From contig NZ_WUCC01000003.1 in the NCBI RefSeq assembly GCF_009807095.1, positions 1 to 64,000 on the forward strand: a DNA stretch of 64,000 nt, written 5' to 3'. Numbering within the stretch: position 1 is the first letter of the stretch; every line of letters starts with the position of its first letter. A program made the position numbers and the translations under genes. Under the pieces are notes generated by a model, which saw only the letters and a list, made by a program, of their open reading frames with translations, searched no databases and had not been told where the DNA came from. Shown here piece after piece: positions 34,070-42,939 of the stretch. The stretch is from Rathayibacter sp. VKM Ac-2754 (lineage in GTDB: Bacteria; Actinomycetota; Actinomycetes; Actinomycetales; Microbacteriaceae).

Positions 34070-35446
34070 ATGACGCTCGTCGCAGGCATCGACTCCTCCA
34101 CCCAGAGCTGCAAGGTGGTCGTCCGCGACCTCGAGACCGGCGCCGTCGTGCGCACGGGCCGCGCCTCGCACCCGGATGGCACCGAGGTCGACCCCGCCGC
34201 GTGGTGGGAGGCGCTCCAGCTCGCGATCGCCGATGCGGGCGGGCTCGACGACATCGCCGCGATCTCGGTCGGCGGCCAGCAGCACGGCATGGTCGTGCTC
34301 GACTCCGACGGGCGGGTCATCCGCGACGCCCTGCTCTGGAACGACACCCGCAGCGCCGGTGCCGCGCGCGACCTGATCGACGAGCTCGGGGCGGAGGCGT
34401 GGGCGCAGCGCACCGGGACCGTTCCCGTCGCCTCCTTCACCGCCACGAAGCTCCGCTGGCTGCGCGACGCCGAGCCCGAGAACGCGGCGCGCGTCGCCGC
34501 CGTCGCGCTCCCCCACGACTGGCTGACCTGGCGCCTGCTCGGCTACGGACCGGACGCGCCGCAGCTCGACGCGCTGACGACCGACCGCTCCGACGCCTCG
34601 GGGACCTCGTACTGGGGCGCCGACGGCTACGACCTCGAGCTGCTCGAGCTCTCGCTCGGCCACCGTCCGCTGCTGCCCCGGGTGCTCGGGCCGTCGGAGT
34701 CGGCGGGCACCACCGCGAGCGGCGTCATCATCGGCCCCGGCGCGGGCGACAACGCGGGAGCCGCCCTCGGCCTCGGCGCGGGCCCGGGCGACGTGGTCGT
34801 CAGCATCGGCACGAGCGGCACCGTTTTCGCGGTGACCGACTCGCCGGTGCGCGACGCCTCCGGGACCGTCGCGGGCTTCGCGGACGCCAGCGGGCGCTTC
34901 CTCCCGCTCGTCGCGACGCTCAACGCGGCGCGCGTGCTCGCCTCGACCGCGGCGCTGCTCGGCAGCGACTTCGAGGACTTCGCGGCGCTCGCGCTCGAGG
35001 CCGAGCCCGGTTCGGGCGGCCTCGTGCTCGTCCCCTACTTCGAGGGCGAGCGCACGCCCAACCTGCCCGACGCGACCGCGAGCCTTCGCGGCATGACGAT
35101 CGCCTCGACGACCCGGCCGAACCTGGCGCGCGCCGCGATCGAGGGCATGCTCTGCGGTCTGGCCGACGGCCTCGACGCGGTGCGGGCGCAGGGCGTCGAG
35201 GCGCACCGGATCCTGCTGATCGGCGGCGCGGCGCAGAACCGCGCCGTGCAGCTCGCGGCGTCGCAGGTGTTCGACGTGCCGGTCGTGGTGCCGACACCCG
35301 GCGAGTACGTGGCCGACGGCGCCGCGGTGCAGGCGGCGTGGGCCCTGACCGGCGAGCGCCCGACGTGGGAGGTCACCTCGCTCGCGGAGCCGACGCCGGA
35401 CCACCGCGCCCTCATCCGCGAGCAGTACGCGGCGGCCCGGAGCTGA
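34070..35446 (+). CDS. xylB: Xylulokinase
   Basis: Xylulokinase phosphorylates D-xylulose to xylulose 5-phosphate, the entry to the pentose phosphate pathway. The 458-residue FGGY kinase opens [15 protein letters not shown] (phosphate 1 loop), then [56 protein letters not shown] and [13 protein letters not shown]. The ATG at 34070 follows GGAAAGGTG. It is the second gene after xylA on the same strand, 127 bases downstream. Length is slightly under E. coli XylB. Confidence 0.96.
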   Translation: MTLVAGIDSSTQSCKVVVRDLETGAVVRTGRASHPDGTEVDPAAWWEALQLAIADAGGLDDIAAISVGGQQHGMVVLDSDGRVIRDALLWNDTRSAGAARDLIDELGAEAWAQRTGTVPVASFTATKLRWLRDAEPENAARVAAVALPHDWLTWRLLGYGPDAPQLDALTTDRSDASGTSYWGADGYDLELLELSLGHRPLLPRVLGPSESAGTTASGVIIGPGAGDNAGAALGLGAGPGDVVVSIGTSGTVFAVTDSPVRDASGTVAGFADASGRFLPLVATLNAARVLASTAALLGSDFEDFAALALEAEPGSGGLVLVPYFEGERTPNLPDATASLRGMTIASTTRPNLARAAIEGMLCGLADGLDAVRAQGVEAHRILLIGGAAQNRAVQLAASQVFDVPVVVPTPGEYVADGAAVQAAWALTGERPTWEVTSLAEPTPDHRALIREQYAAARS

Positions 35447-35540
35447 CGCGGGGACCGGTCCGGCGGGCGAGGCGACGCTGCCGGACGATGTGAGTCTCTG
35501 AGGAGAGACGACCTCCTCCGACTGGTGCCCCCCTCCCTCG

Positions 35541-35580
35541 CTTATCGAGCGGCCCCTTCGGGGCTGCGGGCTCGACCAGC
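35541..35580 (+). repeat. Palindromic repeat unit, divergent type 2
   Basis: Stem GGCCCC-tt-CGGGGC followed by TGCGGGCTCGACCAGC. The left flank has decayed to CTTATCGAGC. It lies between the convergent xylB and betaine-transporter genes. Confidence 0.75.
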
Positions 35581-35643
35581 ATGGAGGGCGACGAGCGCCG
35601 ACTTCAGCCTCGACCAGCATGGAGGGCGACGAGCGCCGACTTC
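35571..35643 (+). repeat. Tandem 38-base duplication
   Basis: A 35-base segment containing CTCGACCAGCATGGAGGGCG occurs at 35571-35605 and again, identical, at 35609-35643. It includes the right end of the palindromic unit, so a repeat end has been copied in tandem. Confidence 0.9.
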
Positions 35644-35698
35644 TCCCTGGAGCAGCGGGCCGGCGTGGGCGGGTCAGGGCGACGCCGCCGCGGCGGTC

Positions 35699-37450
35699 TC
35701 AGCTCGTCAGACCGTCGACGTACTCGCGGTTCTCGTCGATCCAGGAGGCGAGGGCCGCGTCCTGGTCGTCGGCGCCGGCGTTGAAGAGCGCGTTCTCGAG
35801 CGAGTAGAGCGTCTCCGAGTCCATCCGGAAGTCGCGCATCCAGGTGGAGAGGGTCGGGAAGTCGTCCTCGAACGACGCCGAGCCGAACGAGTGCAGGCCC
35901 TCCGCGTCGCCGAGCAGCCCCAACGGGTCCTCGAGGTCCTTCACCGGGAAGGCGTCGTAGGCCCAGTGCGGGCGCCACAGCGTGACGGCGATGTTCTCGC
36001 CCGCCTCCGTCGCGCTCGAGAGCTCCTGCAGCATGGCCGGGGTCGACGAGGTGAGGTACTCCATCCCCTCGAGGCCGTAGCCGGGGATGACCTCCTCCGT
36101 CGTGACCGTGTTGAGCCCGGAGCCCGGCTCGATGCCGACGAGGCGGTTGCCGACGACGTCGGGGTTCGCCGCGAGCTCCTCGAGCGAGTCGATCGGAGCG
36201 TCGGCGTTCACCGCGATGGTCAGCTTCGCCTCGTCGTTCCACGCGCCCAGGTCGACGATGTCGTCGCCGTAGCGCTCGACGTAGCTGCCGTGGGTGGTCG
36301 GCAGCCAGGTGTCGAGAGCCAGGTCGTAGTCGCCGCTCGCGAGACCAGAGAAGCCGGGCGCGACATCCGCGTTCTGCAGGGTGACGTCGTAGCCCTGCTC
36401 CTCGAGCACCGACTGCCAGAGCGCCGACACGGCGATGCCCTCGTCCCAGCCCTGGAACACGGCGATCGTCACGTCGCCGCTGTCGCCGTTGTCGACGGAG
36501 GCGGTGGTGGCCGGCGCGGCGAGCGCCGAGGCGCCGAGGGAGGCGACGACCACGACCGACACCGCGGCGATCGCCGCACGGGTGGCGACGACGGCACGGC
36601 GGCTGCCGGCCCGGGCGACGCGTGCGGGCGAGGGCGCACCGAGTGCCCCCGTCATCCGGTCGAGGATGATCGCGAGGATCACCACGGCGATGCCCGCCTC
36701 GAAGCCGAGCGCCACGTCGATCCGGTTGAGGCTCGCCACGACGTCGCCGCCGAGGCCGCCCGCGCCGACCATGCCCGCGATGACGACCATTGAGAGCGAC
36801 AGCATGATGACCTGGTTGAGGCCGGCGAGGATCGACGGCAGCGCCAGCGGCAGCTGGATCTGGCGCAGGATCCGCCACTTCGACGAGCCGAAGGACTCGC
36901 CCGCCTCGACGAGCTCGGGGTCGACTCCGCGGATCCCCAGCTCGGTCAGCCGCACGCCCGGTGCCATCGCGAACACGATCGTGGCGACGATGCCGGGCAC
37001 GACTCCGACGCGGAAGAGGATCAGCGCCGGGATCAGGTAGACGAAGGCCGGCATGGTCTGCATCAGGTCGAGCACCGGCCGGATGACCGCGGAGGCGGTG
37101 CGGTTGCGGGCGGCGAGCACCCCCAGCGGCACGCTGAGCGCGATGGCGATCACGGAGGCGACCAGCACGAGCGCGAGCGAGTCCATCGCGTTCTCCCACT
37201 GGTCGACGCTCGCGATCAGGAGGAGCCCGGCAGTGGATCCGATCGCGAACAGCCAGCCGCGCGCGGCGTAGGCGAGGACCGCGATGAAGGCGGTGATGAC
37301 CCAGAACGGCGGGGTCGCGAGCACGACGTCGACGCCGGTGTAGAGGGCGCCGAAGACGGTGCGGATCAGATCGAACAGCGGCTGGAAGGTCTGGGTGAGG
37401 ACGTCGACGGCGGTCTCGGCCGCGTCACCGAGGGGCAGGCGGATGCTCAT
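35699..37450 (-). CDS. Glycine betaine/proline ABC transporter, fused permease and substrate-binding protein
   Basis: A 583-residue fusion. Residues up to about 290 are an OpuAB/ProW-type permease with several membrane helices and the loop ELVEAGESFGSSKWRILRQIQLPLALP. After a further hydrophobic segment (about 300-325) the rest is an OpuAC-type binding domain exposed outside (VTIAVFQGWDEGIAVSALW, then DTWLPTTHGSYVERYGDDI and VTLWRPHWAYDAFPVKDLEDP). The tryptophans of the last two motifs resemble the betaine-binding aromatic cage. The ATG overlaps the ATPase gene's stop by four bases (ATGA), so the two are coupled. Used for osmoprotection. Confidence 0.93.
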   Translation of the reverse strand: MSIRLPLGDAAETAVDVLTQTFQPLFDLIRTVFGALYTGVDVVLATPPFWVITAFIAVLAYAARGWLFAIGSTAGLLLIASVDQWENAMDSLALVLVASVIAIALSVPLGVLAARNRTASAVIRPVLDLMQTMPAFVYLIPALILFRVGVVPGIVATIVFAMAPGVRLTELGIRGVDPELVEAGESFGSSKWRILRQIQLPLALPSILAGLNQVIMLSLSMVVIAGMVGAGGLGGDVVASLNRIDVALGFEAGIAVVILAIILDRMTGALGAPSPARVARAGSRRAVVATRAAIAAVSVVVVASLGASALAAPATTASVDNGDSGDVTIAVFQGWDEGIAVSALWQSVLEEQGYDVTLQNADVAPGFSGLASGDYDLALDTWLPTTHGSYVERYGDDIVDLGAWNDEAKLTIAVNADAPIDSLEELAANPDVVGNRLVGIEPGSGLNTVTTEEVIPGYGLEGMEYLTSSTPAMLQELSSATEAGENIAVTLWRPHWAYDAFPVKDLEDPLGLLGDAEGLHSFGSASFEDDFPTLSTWMRDFRMDSETLYSLENALFNAGADDQDAALASWIDENREYVDGLTS

Positions 37451-38796
37451 CGCACACCTCCCTCGGTCACGAGCACGGCGTCGTCGACGGGTCCGCCCGT
37501 CGCGTGCAGGGTCGCGGTCACGACCTCGGTCGAGACCGTCGCCGGAGGCTCGATCACCGGGTTCTCGCCGGTGTGCGAGGTGACGTTGCCGAGTGCGGCG
37601 AGCAGGGTGACCCGCGGAATCGCCCCGAGGAGGCGCCCGTCGGCGTCGACCACGGCGACGGGGAGCGCCGACTCGACGGCGGGCTCGATGATCTCGCTCA
37701 GCGCGGTGTCGGGCGAGACGGTGACGACGTCCGAGACGACGACCGCCGAGAGGTCGACCTCGCTGCGGCGCACCTGCTCCATGACGTCGCGATCGCGGAC
37801 GGTGCCGATCAGCCGCCGACCGCTCCCGACGACGAAGGCCGCCGAGGTCTGCAGGTCGCGCATGCCGCGCAGCGCCGCCCGGGGGCCGGCCGCGAGGGTC
37901 ACGACGGAGCGGGCCGGCTCCATGACGGCGGAGGCGGTCAGCACGCGGGCGCGGTCGACGTCCTGCACGAACTGCGCGACGTAGTCGTTGGCGGGATCGG
38001 TGAGGATCTCCTCCGGAGTGCCGATCTGGACGATGCGGCCGTCGCGCATGACCGCGATGCGGTCGCCGAGGAACATCGCCTCGTTGAGGTCGTGGGTGAT
38101 GAAGACGATCGTCTTGCCGAGCTCGTGCTGCAGCTCGACGAGCTGCTCCTGCATCTCGCGGCGGATCAGCGGGTCGAGCGCCGAGAACGCCTCGTCCATC
38201 AGGACGATGTCGGTGTCGGCGGCGAGCGCGCGCGCGAGTCCGACGCGCTGGCGCATCCCGCCCGAGAGCTCGTCGGGCATCTTCTCGTGCCAGCCGGCGA
38301 GGCCCGCACGCTCGACGGCGACGAGGGCGCGCTCGCGCCGCTCGGCCGCGGGCACGCCCTGGATCTCGAGCGGGTAGGCGACGTTGTCGAGCACCGTGCG
38401 GTGCGGGAGGAGCGCGAAGTGCTGGAAGACCATCGAGATCGACGAGCGGCGGACGCGGCGCAGCTCCGCCTCCGGCACCCCGGTGATCGACGTTCCGTCG
38501 ATCAGCACCTCGCCGGCGGTGGGCTCCTGCAGCCCGTTGAGCATGCGGATCAGGGTCGACTTGCCGGAGCCGGACAGGCCCATCACGACGAAGATCTCGC
38601 CGCGGCGCACCTCGAAGGAGGCATCGATCACGGCCGCGGTGCCGAGGCTCGCGAGCTCGCCGCGCTCGGCTCCCGACCGGAGGCGGCTGACGACATCGTC
38701 CGGTCGTCGCCCGAACACCTTGAAGAGGTGGCGCGCCTCGAGGGCGGTCGTCACCCCGCTCGCGGGCTCGCTGGTGGACTGGTGGTTCTGCTGCAC
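37447..38796 (-). CDS. Glycine betaine/L-proline ABC transporter ATP-binding protein with CBS domains
   Basis: This 449-residue ATPase of the OpuAA/ProV type has Walker A GLSGSGKST, signature LSGGMRQR and Walker B IVLMDEAFSALDP, followed by two C-terminal CBS domains that in OpuA sense ionic strength. The N-terminal EARHLFKVFGRRPDDVVSRL segment is typical of the family. I prefer the second GTG (38796), five bases after GGAG, over the GTG six bases earlier that overlaps the site. A short hairpin (38814-38831) lies in the leader. It is the first gene of a two-gene operon. Confidence 0.93.
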   Translation of the reverse strand: MQQNHQSTSEPASGVTTALEARHLFKVFGRRPDDVVSRLRSGAERGELASLGTAAVIDASFEVRRGEIFVVMGLSGSGKSTLIRMLNGLQEPTAGEVLIDGTSITGVPEAELRRVRRSSISMVFQHFALLPHRTVLDNVAYPLEIQGVPAAERRERALVAVERAGLAGWHEKMPDELSGGMRQRVGLARALAADTDIVLMDEAFSALDPLIRREMQEQLVELQHELGKTIVFITHDLNEAMFLGDRIAVMRDGRIVQIGTPEEILTDPANDYVAQFVQDVDRARVLTASAVMEPARSVVTLAAGPRAALRGMRDLQTSAAFVVGSGRRLIGTVRDRDVMEQVRRSEVDLSAVVVSDVVTVSPDTALSEIIEPAVESALPVAVVDADGRLLGAIPRVTLLAALGNVTSHTGENPVIEPPATVSTEVVTATLHATGGPVDDAVLVTEGGVR

Positions 38797-38813
38797 GTGC
38801 ACTCCGTCGGCGC

Positions 38814-38831
38814 GCAGGGACGCATCCCTGC
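38814..38831 (-). promoter_or_regulatory. Leader hairpin before the betaine-transporter ATPase gene
   Basis: GCAGGGA paired with TCCCTGC around a 4-base loop. It lies 18 bases upstream of the start and next to the ribosome site, so it could affect initiation. Confidence 0.4.
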
Positions 38832-39228
38832 ACTCTCATCTCGTGGTGCCGGGTCGGGAGCGTGGGACACGCCGTACGTCGAGCCTCCGCGGGCCGCGTG
38901 CGCGGCGACGTGCGGAGGCGATTCCGGTGTCCGAGAGGCGACCGCGGGGCCGCCTCCGCTCCCGTTGACCGTACGCTCGCGGCGCGCCCTGGGGGGCGCC
39001 GCGCGAGCGCGGACCGATTCATCGGGGTCTCGAGGACCGCCGTCCACGGTAGCCGCGCAGCCGTGACCGAGCAAACCTCGGCAGAGTACTGGCGCGGTCT
39101 GAATCGATGCAGAGCCGCGCTATGCGAGAAGGAAAGCTCTGGTCCGCGCCCCTTTCGGCTCCGTTGCCCGATCGTTACCGCAGACGCCCGAATCCGCCCG
39201 CGACTCCGGGGCCCGCTCTCCTCTTCAT
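38832..39228. other. Non-coding stretch upstream of the betaine transporter
   Basis: I see no credible gene here. The open frames on either strand have no family resemblance or ribosome site. The region nearest the transporter should carry its promoter, but no clear -35/-10 pair was found. Repeat elements fill the rest of the gap up to 39609. Confidence 0.5.
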
Positions 39229-39324
39229 GCTGATCGAGCCCGCAGCCCGCGCAGCGGGCGTATCGAGATCCCCAGCATCAGGAGGCCGAGTCGGAAGCCT
39301 CATCTGCTGACGCCGGTGGGTCTC
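39229..39324. repeat. Composite palindromic element with truncated type 2 end
   Basis: A type 1 unit on the minus strand (39229-39270, with the GCCCGCAGCCCGC flank variant) is followed by a 49-base spacer with CTGCTGACGCCGGTGG. Only GTCTC of the type 2 unit remains, and then unrelated sequence (CTAGGAAAAG) begins. Confidence 0.8.
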
Positions 39325-39361
39325 CTAGGAAAAGCCACCTCCTGCGCATGGCCCCTCCCTC

Positions 39362-39484
39362 GCTGATCGAGTAGCCCGCGCAGCGGGCGTATCGAGATCC
39401 ACAAACGTCAGAAGGACAGGACAGAAGCCTGATCTACTGAAGCTGGTGGGTCTCGATACGCCCCTGCGGGGCTACTCGACCAGC
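39362..39484. repeat. Composite palindromic element (type 1, 50-base spacer, type 2)
   Basis: Type 1 on the minus strand (39362-39399) and type 2 on the plus strand (39450-39484), with a 50-base spacer containing CGTCAGAAGG and CAGAAGCCTGATCTACTGA. It has the same architecture and orientation as the element at 21673. Confidence 0.9.
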
Positions 39485-39544
39485 ATGGAAGGGCAACGGG
39501 CGCCCTCTTCCCCCTCACCACCGAGACGCGAAGCGGCTTCTCCG

Positions 39545-39581
39545 CTCGATACGCCCCCGCGGGGCTGCGGGCTCGACCAGC
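39545..39581 (+). repeat. Palindromic repeat unit, type 2 with TGCGGGC flank
   Basis: Stem GCCCC-cgc-GGGGC, then TGCGGGCTCGACCAGC. A solitary unit 28 bases downstream of the histidine phosphatase gene end. Confidence 0.85.
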
Positions 39582-39609
39582 ATGGGTGAGGCAGCGCAGG
39601 AGACGCGGC

Positions 39610-40260
39610 TCAGACGGTGGTCTCGCCCGCCGGGCCCGAGGGGGCCTCCACGCCGACGCCGCTGACGGGCTCGCCCTCCCACGACACGAGCTCCCAGCTC
39701 GAGCCGGAGCCCTCGACGACGACCACGCCGGTGTTGTCGAGCAGGTGGTCGGCGATGAAGCGCGCATCGAGGCCCGCGCAGCGCAGCCCCGCCCAGCAGC
39801 GGATGGCCGCGCCGTGGCTCACGAGCGCGACGACCGGGTGACCCGCCGCCCCCGCTTCCGCCACGACCGCGTCGTAGCGGGCTGCGAACTCGTCGCCCGT
39901 CTCGCCGCCGGCCAGCCGGACCGACGTCTCGCCGCCCGCCCAGCGGAACACGGTGTCCATGTACTCGGTCACCGCCTCCTCGTCGCCGCGCATCTCGAGC
40001 CCGGCCGCCGCGATCTCGCGGATGCCCTCGCGCTCGGTGGGCTCGAGCCCGAGGGCGGCGGCGAGCGGCGCCGCCGTCTCGTGCGTGCGCCGCATCGTCG
40101 AGACCCAGAGCGCGCCGATGCCCTCGCCCGCGAGCGTGCCCGGGAGGGCCTCCGCCTGCTCGAGCCCCAGGTCGGTGAGACCCGGCCCCGGGATGCGGGT
40201 GTCGAGCAGTCCGGCGACGTTCGAGGGGGTCTGGCCGTGGCGGATCAGGAGGAGGCGCAT
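39610..40260 (-). CDS. Histidine phosphatase family protein (phosphoglycerate mutase-like)
   Basis: This 216-residue phosphatase starts RLLLIRHGQTPSN, where the RHG histidine forms the phospho-enzyme intermediate. A second catalytic histidine lies in ALVSHGAAIR. Other landmarks are STMRRTHETAAPLA and the acidic REIAAAGLEMRGD. Members remove phosphate from small metabolites or act as cofactor-dependent mutases; the substrate is unknown. The ATG at 40260 lies six bases after TAGCGT (40272-40267), a leaderless layout. It is divergent from the carbonic-anhydrase-like gene (57 bases between starts). Confidence 0.9.
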   Translation of the reverse strand: MRLLLIRHGQTPSNVAGLLDTRIPGPGLTDLGLEQAEALPGTLAGEGIGALWVSTMRRTHETAAPLAAALGLEPTEREGIREIAAAGLEMRGDEEAVTEYMDTVFRWAGGETSVRLAGGETGDEFAARYDAVVAEAGAAGHPVVALVSHGAAIRCWAGLRCAGLDARFIADHLLDNTGVVVVEGSGSSWELVSWEGEPVSGVGVEAPSGPAGETTV

Positions 40261-40317
40261 CCGTCCACGCTACCCGCCGCGCCCCGCTACCCTGGGCCGC
40301 GACGAACGGAGACCGGG

Positions 40318-40914
40318 ATGCTCATCCGCCACCGCGACGCCTCGCCCGTGGTCGATCCCGGCGCGTCCGTCGCCTCCACCGCCGTCCTGATCGGCGACGT
40401 CCGCATCGCCGCCGGCGCGCGCATCCTGCACGGCGCCGTCCTCAGCGCCGAGGACGGCGCGGTCGTCGTCGGCGAGGACACGGTCGTGATGGAGAACGCG
40501 GTGGTCCGCGGTCGCGCCGGGCATCCCGCGCTGATCGGATCGGCCGTGATGGTCGGCCCGCACGCGCATCTCAACGGCACCACCGTCGGCGACGGCGCCT
40601 TCGTCGCGACGGGCGCCGCGCTCTTCCCCGGCAGCGTCGTCGGCGCCGGAGCCGAGGTCCGCATCCACGGGGTCGTGCAGGTGAACACCACGCTCGAGCC
40701 GGGCGCCGTCGTCCCGATCGGCTGGGTCGCGGTCGGCTCCCCGGCGAGCGTCCTGCCTCCCGATCGCCACGACGAGATCTGGGCGATCCAGCGCACGCTC
40801 GACTTCGTCGGGACCGTCTACGGAGCCGATCCGACCACGCCGATGCGCGAGCTGATGCGCGGGCAGTCGGCCTTCCACGGCGCCCACGACGACGACGAGG
40901 TCATCGAGCCGTAG
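40318..40914 (+). CDS. Gamma carbonic anhydrase-like hexapeptide-repeat protein
   Basis: This 198-residue protein has a left-handed beta-helix of hexapeptide repeats (VLIGDVRIAAGARILHGAVL, then VVVGEDTVVMENAVV). Histidines in GRAGHPALIG and MVGPHAHLNG sit where gamma-carbonic anhydrases bind zinc or iron. A helical tail (DEIWAIQRTLDFVGTVYG) follows. It may hydrate CO2 or be an acyltransferase-like relative; the metal-ligand match is good but not complete. The ATG follows CGGAGACCGGG. Confidence 0.82.
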   Translation: MLIRHRDASPVVDPGASVASTAVLIGDVRIAAGARILHGAVLSAEDGAVVVGEDTVVMENAVVRGRAGHPALIGSAVMVGPHAHLNGTTVGDGAFVATGAALFPGSVVGAGAEVRIHGVVQVNTTLEPGAVVPIGWVAVGSPASVLPPDRHDEIWAIQRTLDFVGTVYGADPTTPMRELMRGQSAFHGAHDDDEVIEP

Positions 40915-40965
40915 GGGGTCTCGATCCGGCGTCCTCGGGGTTCCGCGCCGAGAAGGGGACGTAAG

Positions 40966-40977
40966 GTGTGCTCACAC
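40966..40977. promoter_or_regulatory. Palindrome upstream of the second lacI gene
   Basis: GTGTG-CT-CACAC shares the GCTCACA half of the operator at 43119 but with shorter spacing. It lies 90 bases before the regulator's start and may be an autoregulatory half-site. Confidence 0.4.
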
Positions 40978-41067
40978 GCGCCCCGCGAGCCGGCGGCCCC
41001 GCACTGCAGCGGGCCGCGACGGCCCCCGCTCGAGGCGCCGCCCGATCACAGGAAGCCGCGGTGCCCG

Positions 41068-42108
41068 ATGCCGGAAGACAAGCCCGCGGCCCGCGCGCCC
41101 AACATCTACGACGTCGCGAAGGCGGCCGGAGTCTCGCACCAGACCGTCTCGCGCGTCCTCAACGACCATCCCAGCCTCCGCGCCGAGACCAAGAAGCGCG
41201 TGCTCGACGTCATGGCCGACCTCGACTACCGCCCCAACCTCGCGGCCCGGGCCCTGGTCACCAGCCGCACGCGGACCATCGGCGTGCTCTCCTCGCAGAG
41301 CCTCCAGTACGGACCCGCCTCGAGCCTGCAGGCGATCGAGGTCGCCGCCCGCGAGGCCGGGTACCTCGTGGTGACGGCGAGTGTCGACGGCACCGACGGC
41401 GAGTCGATCCAGGCGGGGATCCGGCACCTGCTGAACCAGGCCGTCGAGGGCCTGGTCGTCCTCGCGCCGCAGATCCGCGTCTTCGACATCCTCTCGGGGG
41501 TCGCTCTGCGCATCCCGAACGTGACGCTGCAGACGAGCGACGACGAGCGCGACGACGCACTCTACGTCGACCAGATGGCGGGCGCGCGGATGGCGACGGC
41601 GCACCTGATCGACCTGGGGCACACCGAGATCGTGCACCTCGCCGGCCCGCAGGACTGGATCGAGGCGGAGGCGCGCATGCGCGGCTACCTCGCCGAGCTC
41701 GATCACCGGAACATGCCGCTGCGCCCGCCGATCCTCGGCGACTGGAGCGCCGAGCGCGGTCACCGCGTCGGCCTCGAGCTCTCGCGCTTCCTCGACTTCA
41801 CCGCGGTCTTCTCGGCCAACGACCAGATGGCGCTGGGGCTGATGAGCGCCTTCCACGAGCGGGGCGTCCGCGTGCCCGAGGACGTCAGCGTGATCGGCTT
41901 CGACGACATCCCCGAGGCCGCGTTCTACTGGCCGCCCCTCACCAGCGTGCGGCAGGACTTCACCGAGCTCGGCCGCCGCAGCGTCGCGGCGCTCCTCAGC
42001 CTGATCGAGGGCGAGCGACCGGAGGCGGCGGCGCCGATCGAGCCGCAGCTGTTCGTGCGCGGATCGACGGCGGTGCCGCGCACGCAGCCGGTGGCGGCGC
42101 GGCGCTAG
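41068..42108 (+). CDS. LacI family regulator, probable controller of the monosaccharide importer
   Basis: The 346-residue regulator has the helix-turn-helix NIYDVAKAAGVSHQTVSRVLNDHPSLRAETKKRV, the hinge LDYRPNLAARAL and a sugar-binding-like effector domain with VSVIGFDDIPEAAFYWPPLTSV. The ATG at 41068 is chosen because it directly precedes the conserved region; the ribosome site is weak (GGAAG 13 bases upstream). A TGTGA-N4-TCACA operator overlaps the start-site region of the ABC importer operon 2 kb downstream. An SDR gene on the opposite strand lies between the two. Confidence 0.92.
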   Translation: MPEDKPAARAPNIYDVAKAAGVSHQTVSRVLNDHPSLRAETKKRVLDVMADLDYRPNLAARALVTSRTRTIGVLSSQSLQYGPASSLQAIEVAAREAGYLVVTASVDGTDGESIQAGIRHLLNQAVEGLVVLAPQIRVFDILSGVALRIPNVTLQTSDDERDDALYVDQMAGARMATAHLIDLGHTEIVHLAGPQDWIEAEARMRGYLAELDHRNMPLRPPILGDWSAERGHRVGLELSRFLDFTAVFSANDQMALGLMSAFHERGVRVPEDVSVIGFDDIPEAAFYWPPLTSVRQDFTELGRRSVAALLSLIEGERPEAAAPIEPQLFVRGSTAVPRTQPVAARR

Positions 42109-42120
42109 CCCGCCCCCGGA

Positions 42121-42939
42121 TCACTCGCCGTGCGCGGCGATCGACACGTCCTGCCACTGGTTCCACGTCGCCAGCCGCGACTCGTAGTCGGCGGTGGCGA
42201 TGCCGAGCGGTGCCCGGCCGAAGAAGATCCGCAGCGGCGGCTCCTCGGCGTCGACGACCGCGAGGATCCCGATGCGCGAGGCCTTCGGGTCGCCCTTGGC
42301 GGAGGCGGTGGGCCGACGGGCGGCCGCGTCGCGGACCGCGTCGTAGGCCGCGATCGGCTCGCTGCGCGAGGCGGAGGCGCCCGACCAGTCGGTCGAGTAG
42401 CCGCCGGGCTCGACGAGGGTGACGTGGATGCCGAACTCGGCGACCTCGCCGGCGAGCGCCTGGCTGAAGCCCTCGAGCGCCCACTTGGAGGCGTGGTAGG
42501 CGCCGATCGACGGGAAGGCGCTGATGCCTCCGATGCTCGACACCTGGATGATGTGACCCGAGCGCTGCTCGCGCAGGATCGGCAGGGCGGCCTGGGTGAT
42601 CCAGAGCGCTCCGAAGACGTTCGTCTCGAGCTGTGCCCTGACCTCCTCCTCGGTGAGCTCCTCGATCATGCCGAAGTGGCCGAAGCCGGCGTTGTTGATC
42701 ACGACGTCGAGGCGCCCGAAGCGCTCGGCCGCCTGCTGCACGGCGGCGAAGCCGGCCGCGCGGTCGGTCACGTCGAGGCGGAGCGGCAGGAACGAGTCGG
42801 GGTAGCGCTCGACGAGCGCGTCGAGCGTCTCGGGGCGGCGCGCGGTGCCAGCGACGTTGTCGCCCCGCTCGAGAGCCGCCTCGGCCCACTCGCGGCCGAA
42901 GCCCTTGGAGGCGCCGGTGATGAACCAGGTCTTCGTCAT
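42121..42939 (-). CDS. Short-chain dehydrogenase/reductase
   Basis: This 272-residue classical SDR has cofactor motif TGASKGFGREWAEAAL, NNAGFGHFG, catalytic Ser in QVSSIGGIS and YHASK (Tyr-x-x-x-Lys). TARRPETLD after the second strand suggests NADP preference. The substrate is not evident. It is convergent with the LacI gene (12-base gap), and its upstream side faces the ABC importer promoter region, so it could be divergently regulated with that operon. The ATG at 42939 follows GAGAGGACG. Confidence 0.9.
   Translation of the reverse strand: MTKTWFITGASKGFGREWAEAALERGDNVAGTARRPETLDALVERYPDSFLPLRLDVTDRAAGFAAVQQAAERFGRLDVVINNAGFGHFGMIEELTEEEVRAQLETNVFGALWITQAALPILREQRSGHIIQVSSIGGISAFPSIGAYHASKWALEGFSQALAGEVAEFGIHVTLVEPGGYSTDWSGASASRSEPIAAYDAVRDAAARRPTASAKGDPKASRIGILAVVDAEEPPLRIFFGRAPLGIATADYESRLATWNQWQDVSIAAHGE

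Noticed and set aside
38814-38831. Leader hairpin of the betaine transporter as a riboswitch.
   Set aside because: Only a simple 7-bp stem is present, with no multi-helix aptamer. It is recorded as a weak regulatory hairpin.
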